A DNA stretch of 44,779 nucleotides from Bacillota bacterium (GTDB taxonomy: Bacteria; Bacillota; Clostridia; Saccharofermentanales; Saccharofermentanaceae). How positions within the stretch are numbered: the stretch's first letter is position 1; every line of letters begins with the position of its first letter. The translations under genes were made by a program, and so were the position numbers. Location: NCBI GenBank assembly GCA_023397475.1, contig JAEWUD010000055.1, positions 1 through 44,779 of the forward strand, given 5' to 3'. Positions 15,836 through 23,709 of the stretch are shown piece by piece. The notes beneath the pieces were generated by a model, which had not been told where the DNA came from, did not search any database, and saw only the letters and a program-made list of their open reading frames with translations.

Positions 15836-16095
15836 AATATCTGAAAAATGTAGCTACGTTGGAATACGATGTCACACGCTGCACGGGTTGCGGTATGTGC
15901 CTTGCTGTTTGCCCGCACAGAGTCTTCGTGCGGGACGGACAGAAAGTACGGATTGACGATCTGGACGCCTGCATGGAGTGCGGCGCATGTGCGCGCAATT
16001 GCCCGGCCGAAGCTATCTCCGTACAACAGGGAGTCGGCTGTGCCGCAGCCGTGATCCATGCATTCTTCACCGGCGGGGAGCCGTCGTGTTGCTAA
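15832..16095 (+). CDS. hgcB: HgcB, 2[4Fe-4S] ferredoxin of mercury methylation
   Basis: The 87-residue protein has two CX2CX2CX3C clusters (C17, C20, C23, C27 and C47, C50, C53, C57), each followed by proline. HgcB-specific features come next: the GVGCAAAVIH motif with the extra Cys C70, and a terminal C86-C87 pair. Those two features separate HgcB from ordinary ferredoxins. HgcB reduces the HgcA corrinoid, and its extra cysteines are thought to bind Hg(II). The GTG start overlaps the hgcA stop (GTGA), with GGAGG upstream, so both are translated as a unit. Confidence 0.95.
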   Translation: MKYLKNVATLEYDVTRCTGCGMCLAVCPHRVFVRDGQKVRIDDLDACMECGACARNCPAEAISVQQGVGCAAAVIHAFFTGGEPSCC

Positions 16096-16111
16096 TCAGA
16101 GCTCCTGCGGA

Positions 16112-16951
16112 TCAACCCGCTTCTTCCGCCACACGCTTCAGTAAGTCATCAACCAGCGCCTCGAAAAGCACCGGTTGTTCAATCTGCAGATTATGTCCCG
16201 CCATATCGAGCGCGGCAAAGGTCGCACGCGTATAGTCCTCCGTCAATCGGAACGGATTCTTGTAGCCGACGCTCGTGTCCTGGCGACCGCTTACGATCAG
16301 CGCGGGGCGATCGAACGGGACCGGCATATCCTCGAGAGGATAGGAGAAAGCACCGTCGAGCCGATGCTCGAGGAAGTCCTTGTCATATCGCGAGAAGGCA
16401 GGCTCGATCTCCGTCTTGTATCGCTGATAGGTTTCTCGCGTCTGCACAGCGTGGAAAGCCATGAATCCGCTCTTCTCTTCCTCGGGAATCTCCGCGAAAA
16501 ACGCCTCGTCCGATCGGAGCACCCGAAGCGGCGGGACGTCGCGCGGAATCGCACCGGGGATAACGCACGGACAGATCAGCAGAAGACCGATGACGGAATC
16601 GGGTCGCTTCGCCAGAAATCCTCGTGACAGGAAACAACCGAAGGACTCTCCGGCGAGAATCATCTGTTCCCCGGGAAGGATCTGGTCGACAAAGGAGAGA
16701 ATCGCATCCAGCATGTGATCGGCGTTGCAGATCGAAGGCCCGGCCTTGGAGAATCCCATCCCGGGCAGATCGAGGTAGATCCGGCGGTACTTATCCGGCA
16801 TCTTCGCGAAAACAGGCTCCATGCAACCCTTCATCAGTTCGCGATCGACACTCCATCCGTGGAGCATAAGTACCGGCGTTCCCTCGCCGCGGATCTCATA
16901 ATCAATGAGCGCGTCTCCCGCCGATATTGTCCCGTTCATCATCTTCTCCAT
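16112..16951 (-). CDS. Alpha/beta-fold hydrolase
   Basis: The 279-residue protein has the alpha/beta hydrolase layout. It has an oxyanion motif MLHGWS near residue 30, the nucleophile elbow GESFG (Ser), an Asp in SGRQDTSVG and the catalytic His in MAGHNLQIE. A cap region lies between. Such proteins hydrolyse esters, lactones or similar bonds; the substrate cannot be inferred. There is no signal peptide. The ATG has GGAGG 5 nt upstream. The gene converges on hgcB with only 16 bp between stops, so it is not part of that operon. Confidence 0.88.
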   Translation of the reverse strand: MEKMMNGTISAGDALIDYEIRGEGTPVLMLHGWSVDRELMKGCMEPVFAKMPDKYRRIYLDLPGMGFSKAGPSICNADHMLDAILSFVDQILPGEQMILAGESFGCFLSRGFLAKRPDSVIGLLLICPCVIPGAIPRDVPPLRVLRSDEAFFAEIPEEEKSGFMAFHAVQTRETYQRYKTEIEPAFSRYDKDFLEHRLDGAFSYPLEDMPVPFDRPALIVSGRQDTSVGYKNPFRLTEDYTRATFAALDMAGHNLQIEQPVLFEALVDDLLKRVAEEAG

Positions 16952-17130
16952 AAAAGCCTCCGTTCAACCGAAAAGGTTCGACAAATTTTAACTACTACAA
17001 TGGTATCACAAATACTTGCGAACTCGTCAACAAAAAAGAACGAATGTTCGTGGGATTTTTCGCGCGAAATCGTATGCTTCATGAATACATCGAATCGCCG
17101 TCGCCCGTGCGAAAATCGATTTGGTTCGGT

Positions 17131-17136
17131 TATAAT
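17131..17136 (+). promoter_or_regulatory. Consensus -10 box in divergent intergenic region 16952-17274
   Basis: A perfect TATAAT occurs 138 bp before the metallophosphoesterase start, but no good -35 box lies 17 bp upstream. The 323-bp region between the divergent hydrolase and phosphoesterase genes holds no gene that I can support. Confidence 0.35.
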
Positions 17137-17274
17137 AGACCCAGATATTTTATATCAACCACCGCATCGAACGACGTATGGAAGCATGTCTGAGGAACTT
17201 TTCGCGCAACGTATTCGACCGGCTCCATCGGATCGGGAAATCATCTCGTCGGAATCTTCGAAGGGAACCGGGTT

Positions 17275-18186
17275 ATGATTTGTCGCGAAAAGTCAGCCGT
17301 TCTCCCAAAGCAAAGATCCCGCACCTCGCGCCTCACGAAGATTCTTCTCGGAATTCTACTTCTGATCCTGCTTGCCTTGCTCGTCGGTCTTCTGGATAAT
17401 CGCCTGGTATTCGCGACGTATACCGTCGTGACGGAGAAGGTGACAGAACCGGTGCGGTTTGTCATGCTCAGCGATCTTCACAGCAGGATCTACGGAGAAG
17501 ATCAAGAAGACCTTCTTCGGATGATTGACGAGGCAGAACCGGACGTGATCTTTCTGGTCGGAGATATCAGCGATACCTGGGAGACAAGGGATACCGCGGG
17601 GGCGCTTCTCCGAGGAATAACGGAACGATATCCGTGCTTTTACGTAACCGGAAATCATGAGTATTGGTCGGGCAGGAGCGAAGACATACTTGCCTATTAT
17701 GAGTCGTTCGGCGTTCAAATCCTTGAGGGAACATCGGCAACACTTGAGGTCAACGGGCAAACCATCCGTGTTTGTGGAATCACGGACGCCGACGCGCCGT
17801 GGTATTCCGACATGACACTCTCTTCGGAGGCACAGTTGGATTCTCTGGCGCAGGTCACGACCAACGGGAATTTCTCGCTTCTGCTGGCACACCGGCCGGA
17901 GCTTTTCGAGCTCTATACGACGTACGAATACGATCTCGTACTGTCCGGTCACGCGCACGGTGGTCAATGGCGGATTCCCGGCCTCATCAACGGCGTGGCG
18001 GCCCCGTCGCAGGGCTGGTTTCCGCGTTATGCGGGCGGGTGGTATGAAGAGAACAACACGGTGATGATCGTCGGCAGAGGACTCGCGAACAACGCCGGCC
18101 TGATCCCGCGCTTCTTCAATCCCCCTGAGGTTGTTGTCGTCGACATCATTCCGGAAGGACAGGCAGGAGGGCCAAAGGGAGAGTAG
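17275..18186 (+). CDS. Membrane-anchored metallophosphoesterase (YkuE/YaeI-like)
   Basis: The 303-residue protein has one N-terminal transmembrane anchor (about 22-40). A calcineurin-like phosphoesterase domain follows with its metal motifs in order: SDLHS (D67, H69), GDISD (D97), GNHEYW (N127, H128), LLAHRPE and GHAHGGQ. The family includes Bacillus YkuE and E. coli YaeI, membrane-associated enzymes acting on phosphoesters such as UDP-diacylglucosamine-like lipids. The catalytic domain probably lies outside the cell, since an N-terminal signal anchor precedes it. The start codon has a GGGAACCGGG stretch upstream, only a weak ribosome binding site. Confidence 0.9.
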   Translation: MICREKSAVLPKQRSRTSRLTKILLGILLLILLALLVGLLDNRLVFATYTVVTEKVTEPVRFVMLSDLHSRIYGEDQEDLLRMIDEAEPDVIFLVGDISDTWETRDTAGALLRGITERYPCFYVTGNHEYWSGRSEDILAYYESFGVQILEGTSATLEVNGQTIRVCGITDADAPWYSDMTLSSEAQLDSLAQVTTNGNFSLLLAHRPELFELYTTYEYDLVLSGHAHGGQWRIPGLINGVAAPSQGWFPRYAGGWYEENNTVMIVGRGLANNAGLIPRFFNPPEVVVVDIIPEGQAGGPKGE

Positions 18187-18192
18187 CAGGAC

Positions 18193-18810
18193 TTAAGGAA
18201 GCGTAGGGGAGGAGTCCGGAAGCGAATTGGGAGAATCAGAAATCGTAGCGGTTGGTTTCGGAGATTGCGCCGCTTGGTGATTCGGTTTTTTTCGCGTAAG
18301 GAGAAAATACGCGATAGCGATACCTACATCTGCGCAGTAGACGAAGGACCCGATCCCCATAAGGACAGCCATCGGGGTGGTAAGGATTTTCTCTTTCCGC
18401 ATGCGGATACTGCAACCGATGGAATTGATACCGGTGAGCGTGATAGTGATCAGATCAACAACGACGGCGAGAAGGATAATCCCGATGCCCCATACACTCA
18501 AAATCGTACCCATCATACCGATCGCGAAATGGAAGATATACGCCGGAACCTGAAGACTTTTGACAAGGAAATTGATCTCCGCCGCTTCATAAGCGGTGTA
18601 TTTTCCCTTCACCGTGACAATCAGGTTGTAAAATGTGATGATGAGTATATAGAGCAGATAAAGGATGACAATCACAGACCAGAAATTGGTGGAGGTTTGA
18701 GAATCCATCCATTGGTCAACGATGCCAGAGGATACCGAAATTAGAAAAAATAGAATCAGATAGGCATATGGGAAAAGAATGAGCGGGATCATCAGGACGT
18801 ATTTCTTCAT
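18193..18810 (-). CDS. Small multi-pass membrane protein of unknown function
   Basis: The 205-residue protein has four clear hydrophobic segments (about 4-28, 45-65, 93-130 as a long stretch, and 150-170). It ends in a Ser/Pro/Thr-rich tail of about 30 residues. I do not recognise the family. The start at 18810 (MKKYVLM) was preferred to an upstream in-frame ATG at 18987, because a good promoter (18882-18854) and a GGTGG site lie between the two. It converges with the phosphoesterase gene, with 6 bp between the stops. Confidence 0.68.
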   Translation of the reverse strand: MKKYVLMIPLILFPYAYLILFFLISVSSGIVDQWMDSQTSTNFWSVIVILYLLYILIITFYNLIVTVKGKYTAYEAAEINFLVKSLQVPAYIFHFAIGMMGTILSVWGIGIILLAVVVDLITITLTGINSIGCSIRMRKEKILTTPMAVLMGIGSFVYCADVGIAIAYFLLTRKKPNHQAAQSPKPTATISDSPNSLPDSSPTLP

Positions 18811-18853
18811 CTTGCACCACCGTATTCTTCCGTCTCTCGAAAAGACTCTTTTC

Positions 18854-18882
18854 AGTATAATGATAAGCGTGAAACGTTTCAA
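18854..18882 (-). promoter_or_regulatory. Promoter with LacI-type palindrome
   Basis: On the minus strand TTGAAA (18882-18877) and TATACT (18859-18854) are spaced by 17 bp. A perfect 12-bp palindrome TGAAACGTTTCA (18870-18881) overlaps the -35 box. Its central CG and outer TG/CA resemble operators of LacI/GalR-family regulators, including cre sites. No LacI-family gene is in the window. Confidence 0.6.
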
Positions 18883-18985
18883 GAATATACCGGTTACAAG
18901 GCAGCCGGTGAACCATAGAAGATGATTGAGATGGAAAAACAAAGCGGAGCAATTAAACTTAACGGAACCAATGGAGGAGTCAAAC

Positions 18986-19333
18986 ATGGAAGATCAAACC
19001 AGAGCATACGAACTTAACTGGCAGCACGAGCCCGGCCGTACCTTTGCGGTGACAGAAGCCGGTGAACTGCTGGCCGAGGCGACCTTCGCGGATCTCGGTG
19101 ATAATACGGTCAATATCAATCACACCTATGTCAGCCCAATTCTGCGTGGTCAGGGTGTCGCCGGCAGGCTGATGAACGAGGTTGCAGAACGCCTTCGCCG
19201 CGAGGGCAGTAAGGCGCGGGCGACGTGCTCGTACGCCGACTCCTGGTTTCGGAAACATACCGAAACATACGCAGATATACTTGCAGACAAGCCATGTGAC
19301 GGCCCATCCTGCCGGATCGACGGGAAGCATTGA
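18986..19333 (+). CDS. GNAT-fold N-acetyltransferase (YjdJ-like)
   Basis: The 115-residue protein is a short GNAT of the YjdJ type. It contains the strand pair FAVTEAGELLAEATF, the INHTYVSPILRGQGVAGRLM segment with the acetyl-CoA loop RGQGVAG, and CSYADSWFRKH near the end. Such mini-GNATs probably acetylate small molecules or protein amines; the substrate is unknown. The ATG at 18986 has GGAGGAG 6-8 nt upstream and was chosen over an in-frame ATG 60 nt earlier. It is divergent from the small membrane protein gene. Confidence 0.87.
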   Translation: MEDQTRAYELNWQHEPGRTFAVTEAGELLAEATFADLGDNTVNINHTYVSPILRGQGVAGRLMNEVAERLRREGSKARATCSYADSWFRKHTETYADILADKPCDGPSCRIDGKH

Positions 19334-19547
19334 TTTTTTGGGGGCCCAAGGTACGGACGCAGACGACTCGCCTCCATACGTCAAATCACGTGCGAAAAGT
19401 GACTGTTGCTGAAGTGATAGAATAATCACTGGCGTAACAACGTCTATTGACACCGATCCGGGTATTGCATCCGGGTTTGGCGCCGGGCATTACGTATGTG
19501 ATTCTCTTTGTATAGTAATTTTATACACATAATAATTTAATAAAATA

Positions 19548-19850
19548 TCATTGAGCAACAATGGCGTTATTCATCAATGATAACCACGAAAAATCAATGG
19601 GAGTCGCAAATTTATACTTCCTCATTGAGTAAGAATGGCATTATTCGTCAATGATAACCACGAGAAATCAATTGCGGTCGCAAATTTATACTTCCTCATT
19701 GAGCAAAAATGGCATTATTCGTCAATGATAACCACGAGAAATCAATGGGGGTCACAAATTTATACTTCTTCATTGAACAATAATGGAGTTATTGATCAAT
19801 GATAACCACCAAAACACGAGCGCAGGCTGATTTATACTACTTCGGGGTGC
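19548..19850 (+). repeat. Hairpin repeat family B, tandem array with 74-bp period
   Basis: About three and a half direct repeats occur with a period of exactly 74 bp (TCAATGATAACC at 19574, 19648, 19722 and 19796). Each unit includes TCATTGA, about 19 nt, then TCAATGA, which can form a 7-bp stem, then ACCACGAGAAATCAAT and CAAATTTATACTTC. The last copy degenerates after about 19810. The segment TTATTCGTCAATGAT is shared with family A. No coding frame is supported. The GNAT stop lies 215 bp before the array. Confidence 0.9.
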
Positions 19851-19904
19851 AGGGAGTAGAATTGCCTTTGGTATAGGTGAGGCGTTTTACCCATTTCAAC
19901 GGAG

Positions 19905-20035
19905 CGCCGCTCCGCGGTGCGAGTCAATATCCGCACCGGCACCGCCGGTGCTCCGTCCTTCTGATCTCACGCCGGCACCGCTGGTGCTCCGTCCTTCTGA
20001 TCTCCCGCCGGCACCGCCGGTGCACACTCCATCTT
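19905..20035 (+). repeat. Hairpin repeat family C, GC-rich short hairpins with 36-bp period
   Basis: The cluster starts with GGAGCG-C-CGCTCC and continues with GCACCGGC-ACC-GCCGGTGC (8-bp stem, 3-nt loop). CTCCGTCCTTCTGATCTC then occurs twice, 36 bp apart (19951 and 19987), between related hairpins such as GCACC-GCT-GGTGC. It resembles the GC-rich hairpin pair at 4983-5030. Confidence 0.8.
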
Positions 20036-20173
20036 CCGACCTTAAAACCGTGCTGTACAGCGGCGCCCCATACGGGTCTTGCCCCGCGCAAGACGATTTC
20101 GCAATACGACTGCTTGATTTTTCGCGAAAGTGATTGATTCCCGGCCGCAAGCTTTTTCCGCCACGCAAAAAGA

Positions 20174-20207
20174 CTGTCACATCCAGCTTGGTGAGTGGAT
20201 GCAACAG
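20174..20207. terminator. Orphan terminator-like hairpin
   Basis: CTGT-ca-CATCCA and TGGATG-ca-ACAG pair around a 10-nt loop. The stem is preceded by AAAAAG and followed by CCCTTTGTTT. It looks like a degenerate bidirectional terminator, but no gene ends within 600 bp on either side. Confidence 0.4.
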
Positions 20208-20394
20208 CCCTTTGTTTGGATGGTGATATAAGGACGTCAGGCGAACCCGACGGATTGGGACTAGATCTTCCCCTCTCGTAACACCTTGTGCGCCCAGACC
20301 AAGCGATCAGCTGTATGAAAGGTGTCTCGGCTTCTTGCCCATGGAGAGGATCCGGCTTGTACTTTCTTCTCGGCGCCAGGTCCTAGGCTCCTGT

Positions 20395-20677
20395 TTTATG
20401 GGCGAAATCACCCCCGAAGGTACTTTTCGCTCATACTCCGCGTTCAAGAAGTATGGGCGAAATCGACCGTAAGCTGTGTTTTCGCCCATAAATATCTTCT
20501 CGGTGCCGGGCCTTGGGCTTGTGTTTTATGGGCGAAATCGCCCCCGGAGGTACTATTCGCCCATAATCAGCGTTCAAGAAGTATGGGCGAAATCGCCCCC
20601 GGAGGTACTTTTCGCCCATAATCCGCGCTCAAGAAGTATGGGCGAAATTGACCATAAGTTGTGTTTTCGCCCATAAA
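20395..20677 (+). repeat. Hairpin repeat family D, five copies
   Basis: Five hairpins of the form TATGGGCGAAA-17 nt-TTTCGCCCATA start at 20398, 20452, 20527, 20582 and 20637 (steps of 54, 75, 55 and 55 bp). Loops are of two kinds: three copies (1, 3, 4) carry CCCCCGGAGGTACT-like loops and two (2, 5) carry GACCGTAAGCTGTG-like loops. Between hairpins are GCGTTCAAGAAG-type links or a longer link containing TCTTCTCGGTGCCGGG, also seen in diverged form at about 20365-20385. The stem and loop geometry equals that of family A although the sequence differs. Confidence 0.93.
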
Positions 20678-20812
20678 CACGGCAGGTGGGCGACTCATTT
20701 CGGCTTCACGCAAGAATAAGGGCTGTCGCTTCCTGAACCTTTACGTTCATTTTGCAACAGTCCCCATATACTTTTCGCGCAGATTGTACAAGCAAAGGAT
20801 GTGAACCACCCA

Positions 20813-21667
20813 TTACTTCTTCTTGACCGGAATCCAGATCTCCGTGTAGTAGTTCTCGTCCATAAGACCCTTCGGGAACTTGCCCGGATCGTCGTACATC
20901 TCGACGTTGATTCCGGCCGCGATCTCGAACTCCTTGCAGTTCGGGAGCCACTCGGAGAAGATCTTGTGGTTCGCGCTCTGCAATGCGTCGGGCATCGCGC
21001 CGCGAACCGGGAAGACCGCCCAAGTGTGTTTCGGAAGCACGCGGGTGACGCAGCCTTCGGGGATCTCCGACGCGGGGTTGTAGTTATCGGCAATCAAGTA
21101 CTCGAACTCCTGTGTGCCCTGATTCTCGTCGATGCAAATGCCGTACATTCCGCAAACACCGGGACAGCCGTTCCTGTTATGTTCCGCCCAGAAGGCTGGA
21201 ATCTCCGTCTTTGATGTATCGTACTTGAACATGCGGGATCTCCCGAGAATCGTAAAAGCGTCCTTTTCCATAACCTTGTAATCCATGATAAAACCACCTT
21301 TCAGAATTAATTCGATGACAAGCGGAGCGAATGTCTTCAGGGTTGCTCCGTCTTTTCGTGCGGCAGAGGGGGTGACGCCGTGGAATCGGGTGAAAGCCTT
21401 CGTGAAGCTGTCCGGCGAATCATAGCCGTACTTCATGGCGATGTCGATGACACGTTCGTCCGAGAAGACCAGCTCGCTGCCGGCCAACGTTAATCTTCTC
21501 TGGCGGATGTACTCCCCGACGGTGAAGCCGCAGAGCATCGAGAAACCTTTCTGGAAATAGAAGGGCGACAGGTAGGCGCGCCCCGCGATCTCGTCAATGT
21601 CCAGTTCCTCCGTGATGTGCTCTTCCATGTAGCGGATCGCTTCTCCGATACTCTCAATCCAACCCAT
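20813..21667 (-). CDS. AraC-family regulator with C-terminal GyrI-like effector domain
   Basis: The 284-residue protein has an N-terminal AraC double helix-turn-helix (about 1-110), including AGRAYLSPFYFQKGFSMLCG and the second-helix signature YGYDSPDSFTKAFTRFHGVTP. A GyrI-like effector-binding domain follows (about 130-284), with HTWAVFPVRGAMPDALQ and a closing YYTEIWIPVKK. This Rob/BltR-like arrangement senses small hydrophobic molecules or drugs and activates efflux or detoxification genes. The ATG at 21667 has GGGAGG upstream; an ATG 63 nt earlier lacks a site. Its target is not obvious in the window. Confidence 0.93.
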   Translation of the reverse strand: MGWIESIGEAIRYMEEHITEELDIDEIAGRAYLSPFYFQKGFSMLCGFTVGEYIRQRRLTLAGSELVFSDERVIDIAMKYGYDSPDSFTKAFTRFHGVTPSAARKDGATLKTFAPLVIELILKGGFIMDYKVMEKDAFTILGRSRMFKYDTSKTEIPAFWAEHNRNGCPGVCGMYGICIDENQGTQEFEYLIADNYNPASEIPEGCVTRVLPKHTWAVFPVRGAMPDALQSANHKIFSEWLPNCKEFEIAAGINVEMYDDPGKFPKGLMDENYYTEIWIPVKKK

Positions 21668-21879
21668 TCGCAAGTACCTCCCTCTGGTATGACTCCAGTA
21701 TAGTGCGCGCGGGATTTGCCTGCCCGACATATCCTGCGATGTTTTGTCTGGTCAGTGACGATGACATCATATAAGATTCTACAATAAATCTCGCGAATAT
21801 CTACAATGTATGCTACGGCTGCGGTAATGGGCTATGTGACGATTGGCCGGGGCGAATGGACCTGCGTAAAGGTCAGTTT

Positions 21880-22500
21880 CCGGGCTTTCGTATGTGCGCC
21901 GGCATCCCGGAGGCGGTTATTCGTCATTGATGCACATACGAGAATGGCTCCTTTCCGGGTTTTCGTATGTGCGGCGAGCTCCCGGACGCGTTTATTGCTC
22001 AATGATGCACATACGAAAATGGCTCCTTCTCGGGCTTTAGTATGTGCGCCGGCTTCTCGGAGGCGGTTATTTGTCAATGATGCACATGCGAAATGGCACC
22101 TTCCCGGGTTTTCGTATGTGCGGCGAGCTCCCGGACGCGATTATTCGTCAATGATGAACATACGAAAATGGCGACTCCCCTGGCTTTCGTATGTGCGCAG
22201 GCTTCCCGGAGGCGATTTTTCGTCAATGATGCACATACGAAAATGGCTCCTTTCCGGGTTTTCGTATGTGCGGCGAGCTCCCGGACGCGATTATTCGTCA
22301 ATGATGCACATACGAAAATGGCACCTTCTCGGGTTTTCGTATGTGCGCAGGCTTCCCGGAGGCGGTTCATTCGTCAATGATGCACATACGAAAATGGCTC
22401 CTTCCCGGGTTTTCGTATGTGCGGCTAGCTCCCGGAGGCGATTTTTCGTCAATGATGCATATACGAAAATGGCAACTCCCCTCGATTTCGTATGTGCGCA
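21880..22500 (+). repeat. Hairpin repeat family A, array 2 (eight units)
   Basis: Eight full units with a period of 74-76 bp (left arms at 21932, 22007, 22082, 22156, 22231, 22306, 22382 and 22457) follow a half unit at 21886. Spacers after the hairpins strictly alternate between a form with GGCTTCCCGGAGGCG and a form with GCGAGCTCCCGGACGCG, so the higher-order repeat is a dimer of about 150 bp. Loops are 17 nt in all but one unit. Orientation is the same as in arrays 1 and 3. Reading frames of up to 253 codons through it reflect the near-multiple-of-three period and are not genes. Confidence 0.95.
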
Positions 22501-22670
22501 GGGAATTCCGGTGAATATCTATCAATGGCAAGCTACACAAAAGACCGATATTAACATGAAGCATTAATATTGCTATGCTGAAGGCAGTTGATCGCACATC
22601 GAACGCTAACGGATTTTCTGTTATCCGATGTATAGCCCCCGCCCCGCCCCCGCGAAAAGAGGTGTAACTC

Positions 22671-23162
22671 ATGGAAGAGAGAGACATTGCCCCCTGCGGA
22701 ATGAACTGCAGCCTCTGCGTATCCTTCCAGGCTCGCGAAAAGGACCTGAACAGCAAGGGCTTTCATCGCGGCTACTGCCCCGGCTGCATCGCGCGCGGCA
22801 AGCACTGCCTGCACATGGCCGACTCTTGCAAACTCATGCGCGACGGCACCGTCCGCTACTGCTTCGAATGCGACAAGTATCCCTGCCCGCGCCTGAAGCT
22901 CCTGGACAAACGATATCGCTCGCGCTATCACATGAGCATGATAGCCAATCTCGACGCGATCCGAGCGGAGGGAATCGATGCTTTTCTCGTGCGCGAAAAG
23001 AACCTCTGGCGTTGCCCGACATGCGGCGGCAACATCTGCTGCCACAATGGCTTGTGCCTCGATTGTCAGTTGGAGGTTTTCAAGAAGAAAAAGACCTATT
23101 GCTGGGACAACAACTCCGTTAAAATAGAGGAGAGACTCCCGGGAGAGGACGCGAAGGAATAG
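22671..23162 (+). CDS. DUF3795-type cysteine-rich protein
   Basis: The 163-residue protein begins IAPCGMNCSLCVSF, the typical DUF3795 opening. It continues with CPGCIARGKHCLHMADSCKL and CFECDKYPCPRLK. A C-terminal extension adds another zinc-ribbon-like group (RCPTCGGNICCHNGLCLDC). About twenty cysteines point to several bound zinc ions or iron-sulfur clusters. No function is known for the family. It heads a run of four closely spaced plus-strand genes. The ATG follows a GAAAAGAGG stretch that may serve as the ribosome binding site. Confidence 0.87.
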   Translation: MEERDIAPCGMNCSLCVSFQAREKDLNSKGFHRGYCPGCIARGKHCLHMADSCKLMRDGTVRYCFECDKYPCPRLKLLDKRYRSRYHMSMIANLDAIRAEGIDAFLVREKNLWRCPTCGGNICCHNGLCLDCQLEVFKKKKTYCWDNNSVKIEERLPGEDAKE

Positions 23163-23215
23163 ATCGACCCAGGCAATCGCAGCGCTTTTCGAGCATGAAG
23201 AGGAGGATGTGGCAG

Positions 23216-23704
23216 ATGGAGTCTTTACAACAATGCGTGAAGGAATACACGGAGTTGGTTCAGGCCGGACGTATCGCAACGGCCTACAAGGGAATTATGA
23301 CCTTTATGACGGGACTCGAGAGATTTCTTGCCGCGCAGCATCCGGAATGCAACGCGACGGCTCTCTATTTCGGGTACATGGATATGACCTATTTCGCCTT
23401 CACTCCGCCCGTTCTGGCGGCTAAGAAGCTCAAGATCGCGATCGTTTACCTGCATGACCTGGGTCTTTTCGAGCTGTGGCTCGGCGGTGCGAACCGCAAG
23501 CTTCAGGCGGAATACATCGAGCTTCTTGCACGTGGGTCGCACGACGGATATATGCTCTCTACTGTCAGCCCCGGTATCGATTCGATCATCGAGTGGCGAA
23601 TCGCGGAACGACCGGACTTCGATCAACCGGAGGAGCTGATGCGACTGTTGGAACGGCGATGGACGGGGTTTGTCGAAGATATTCTCGCAATGCTGGAGGA
23701 ATAG
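23216..23704 (+). CDS. Uncharacterised protein resembling the DUF7000 family
   Basis: The 162-residue soluble protein has no catalytic motif I recognise. Conserved-looking stretches are IATAYKGIMTFMTGLERFLA, YFGYMDMTYFAFTP and KLKIAIVYLHDLGLFELWL. From memory these match a family annotated as DUF7000, often next to other small proteins in Bacillota; a profile search would be needed to confirm that. The ATG at 23216 was chosen because GGAGG lies 9 nt upstream, while two earlier in-frame ATGs sit on or before that site. It lies between the DUF3795 gene and a P-loop kinase-like gene. Confidence 0.72.
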   Translation: MESLQQCVKEYTELVQAGRIATAYKGIMTFMTGLERFLAAQHPECNATALYFGYMDMTYFAFTPPVLAAKKLKIAIVYLHDLGLFELWLGGANRKLQAEYIELLARGSHDGYMLSTVSPGIDSIIEWRIAERPDFDQPEELMRLLERRWTGFVEDILAMLEE

Positions 23705-23709
23705 TTCGA

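Noticed and set aside
21880..22500. CRISPR array or integron attC array
   Set aside because: The whole 75-bp unit is conserved with no unique spacers or cas genes, and no cassette genes or integrase accompany the hairpins.
21806..22567. 253-codon frame (and antisense frames) through family A array 2, looking like a repeat protein
   Set aside because: Same cause: repeat units in all three arrays give similar peptides in several frames on both strands, and indels between units shift the frame.
23476..23709. N-terminal extension of the P-loop kinase-like gene
   Set aside because: It overlaps the previous gene in another frame; the ATG at 23710 has a good ribosome binding site and fits the family length.
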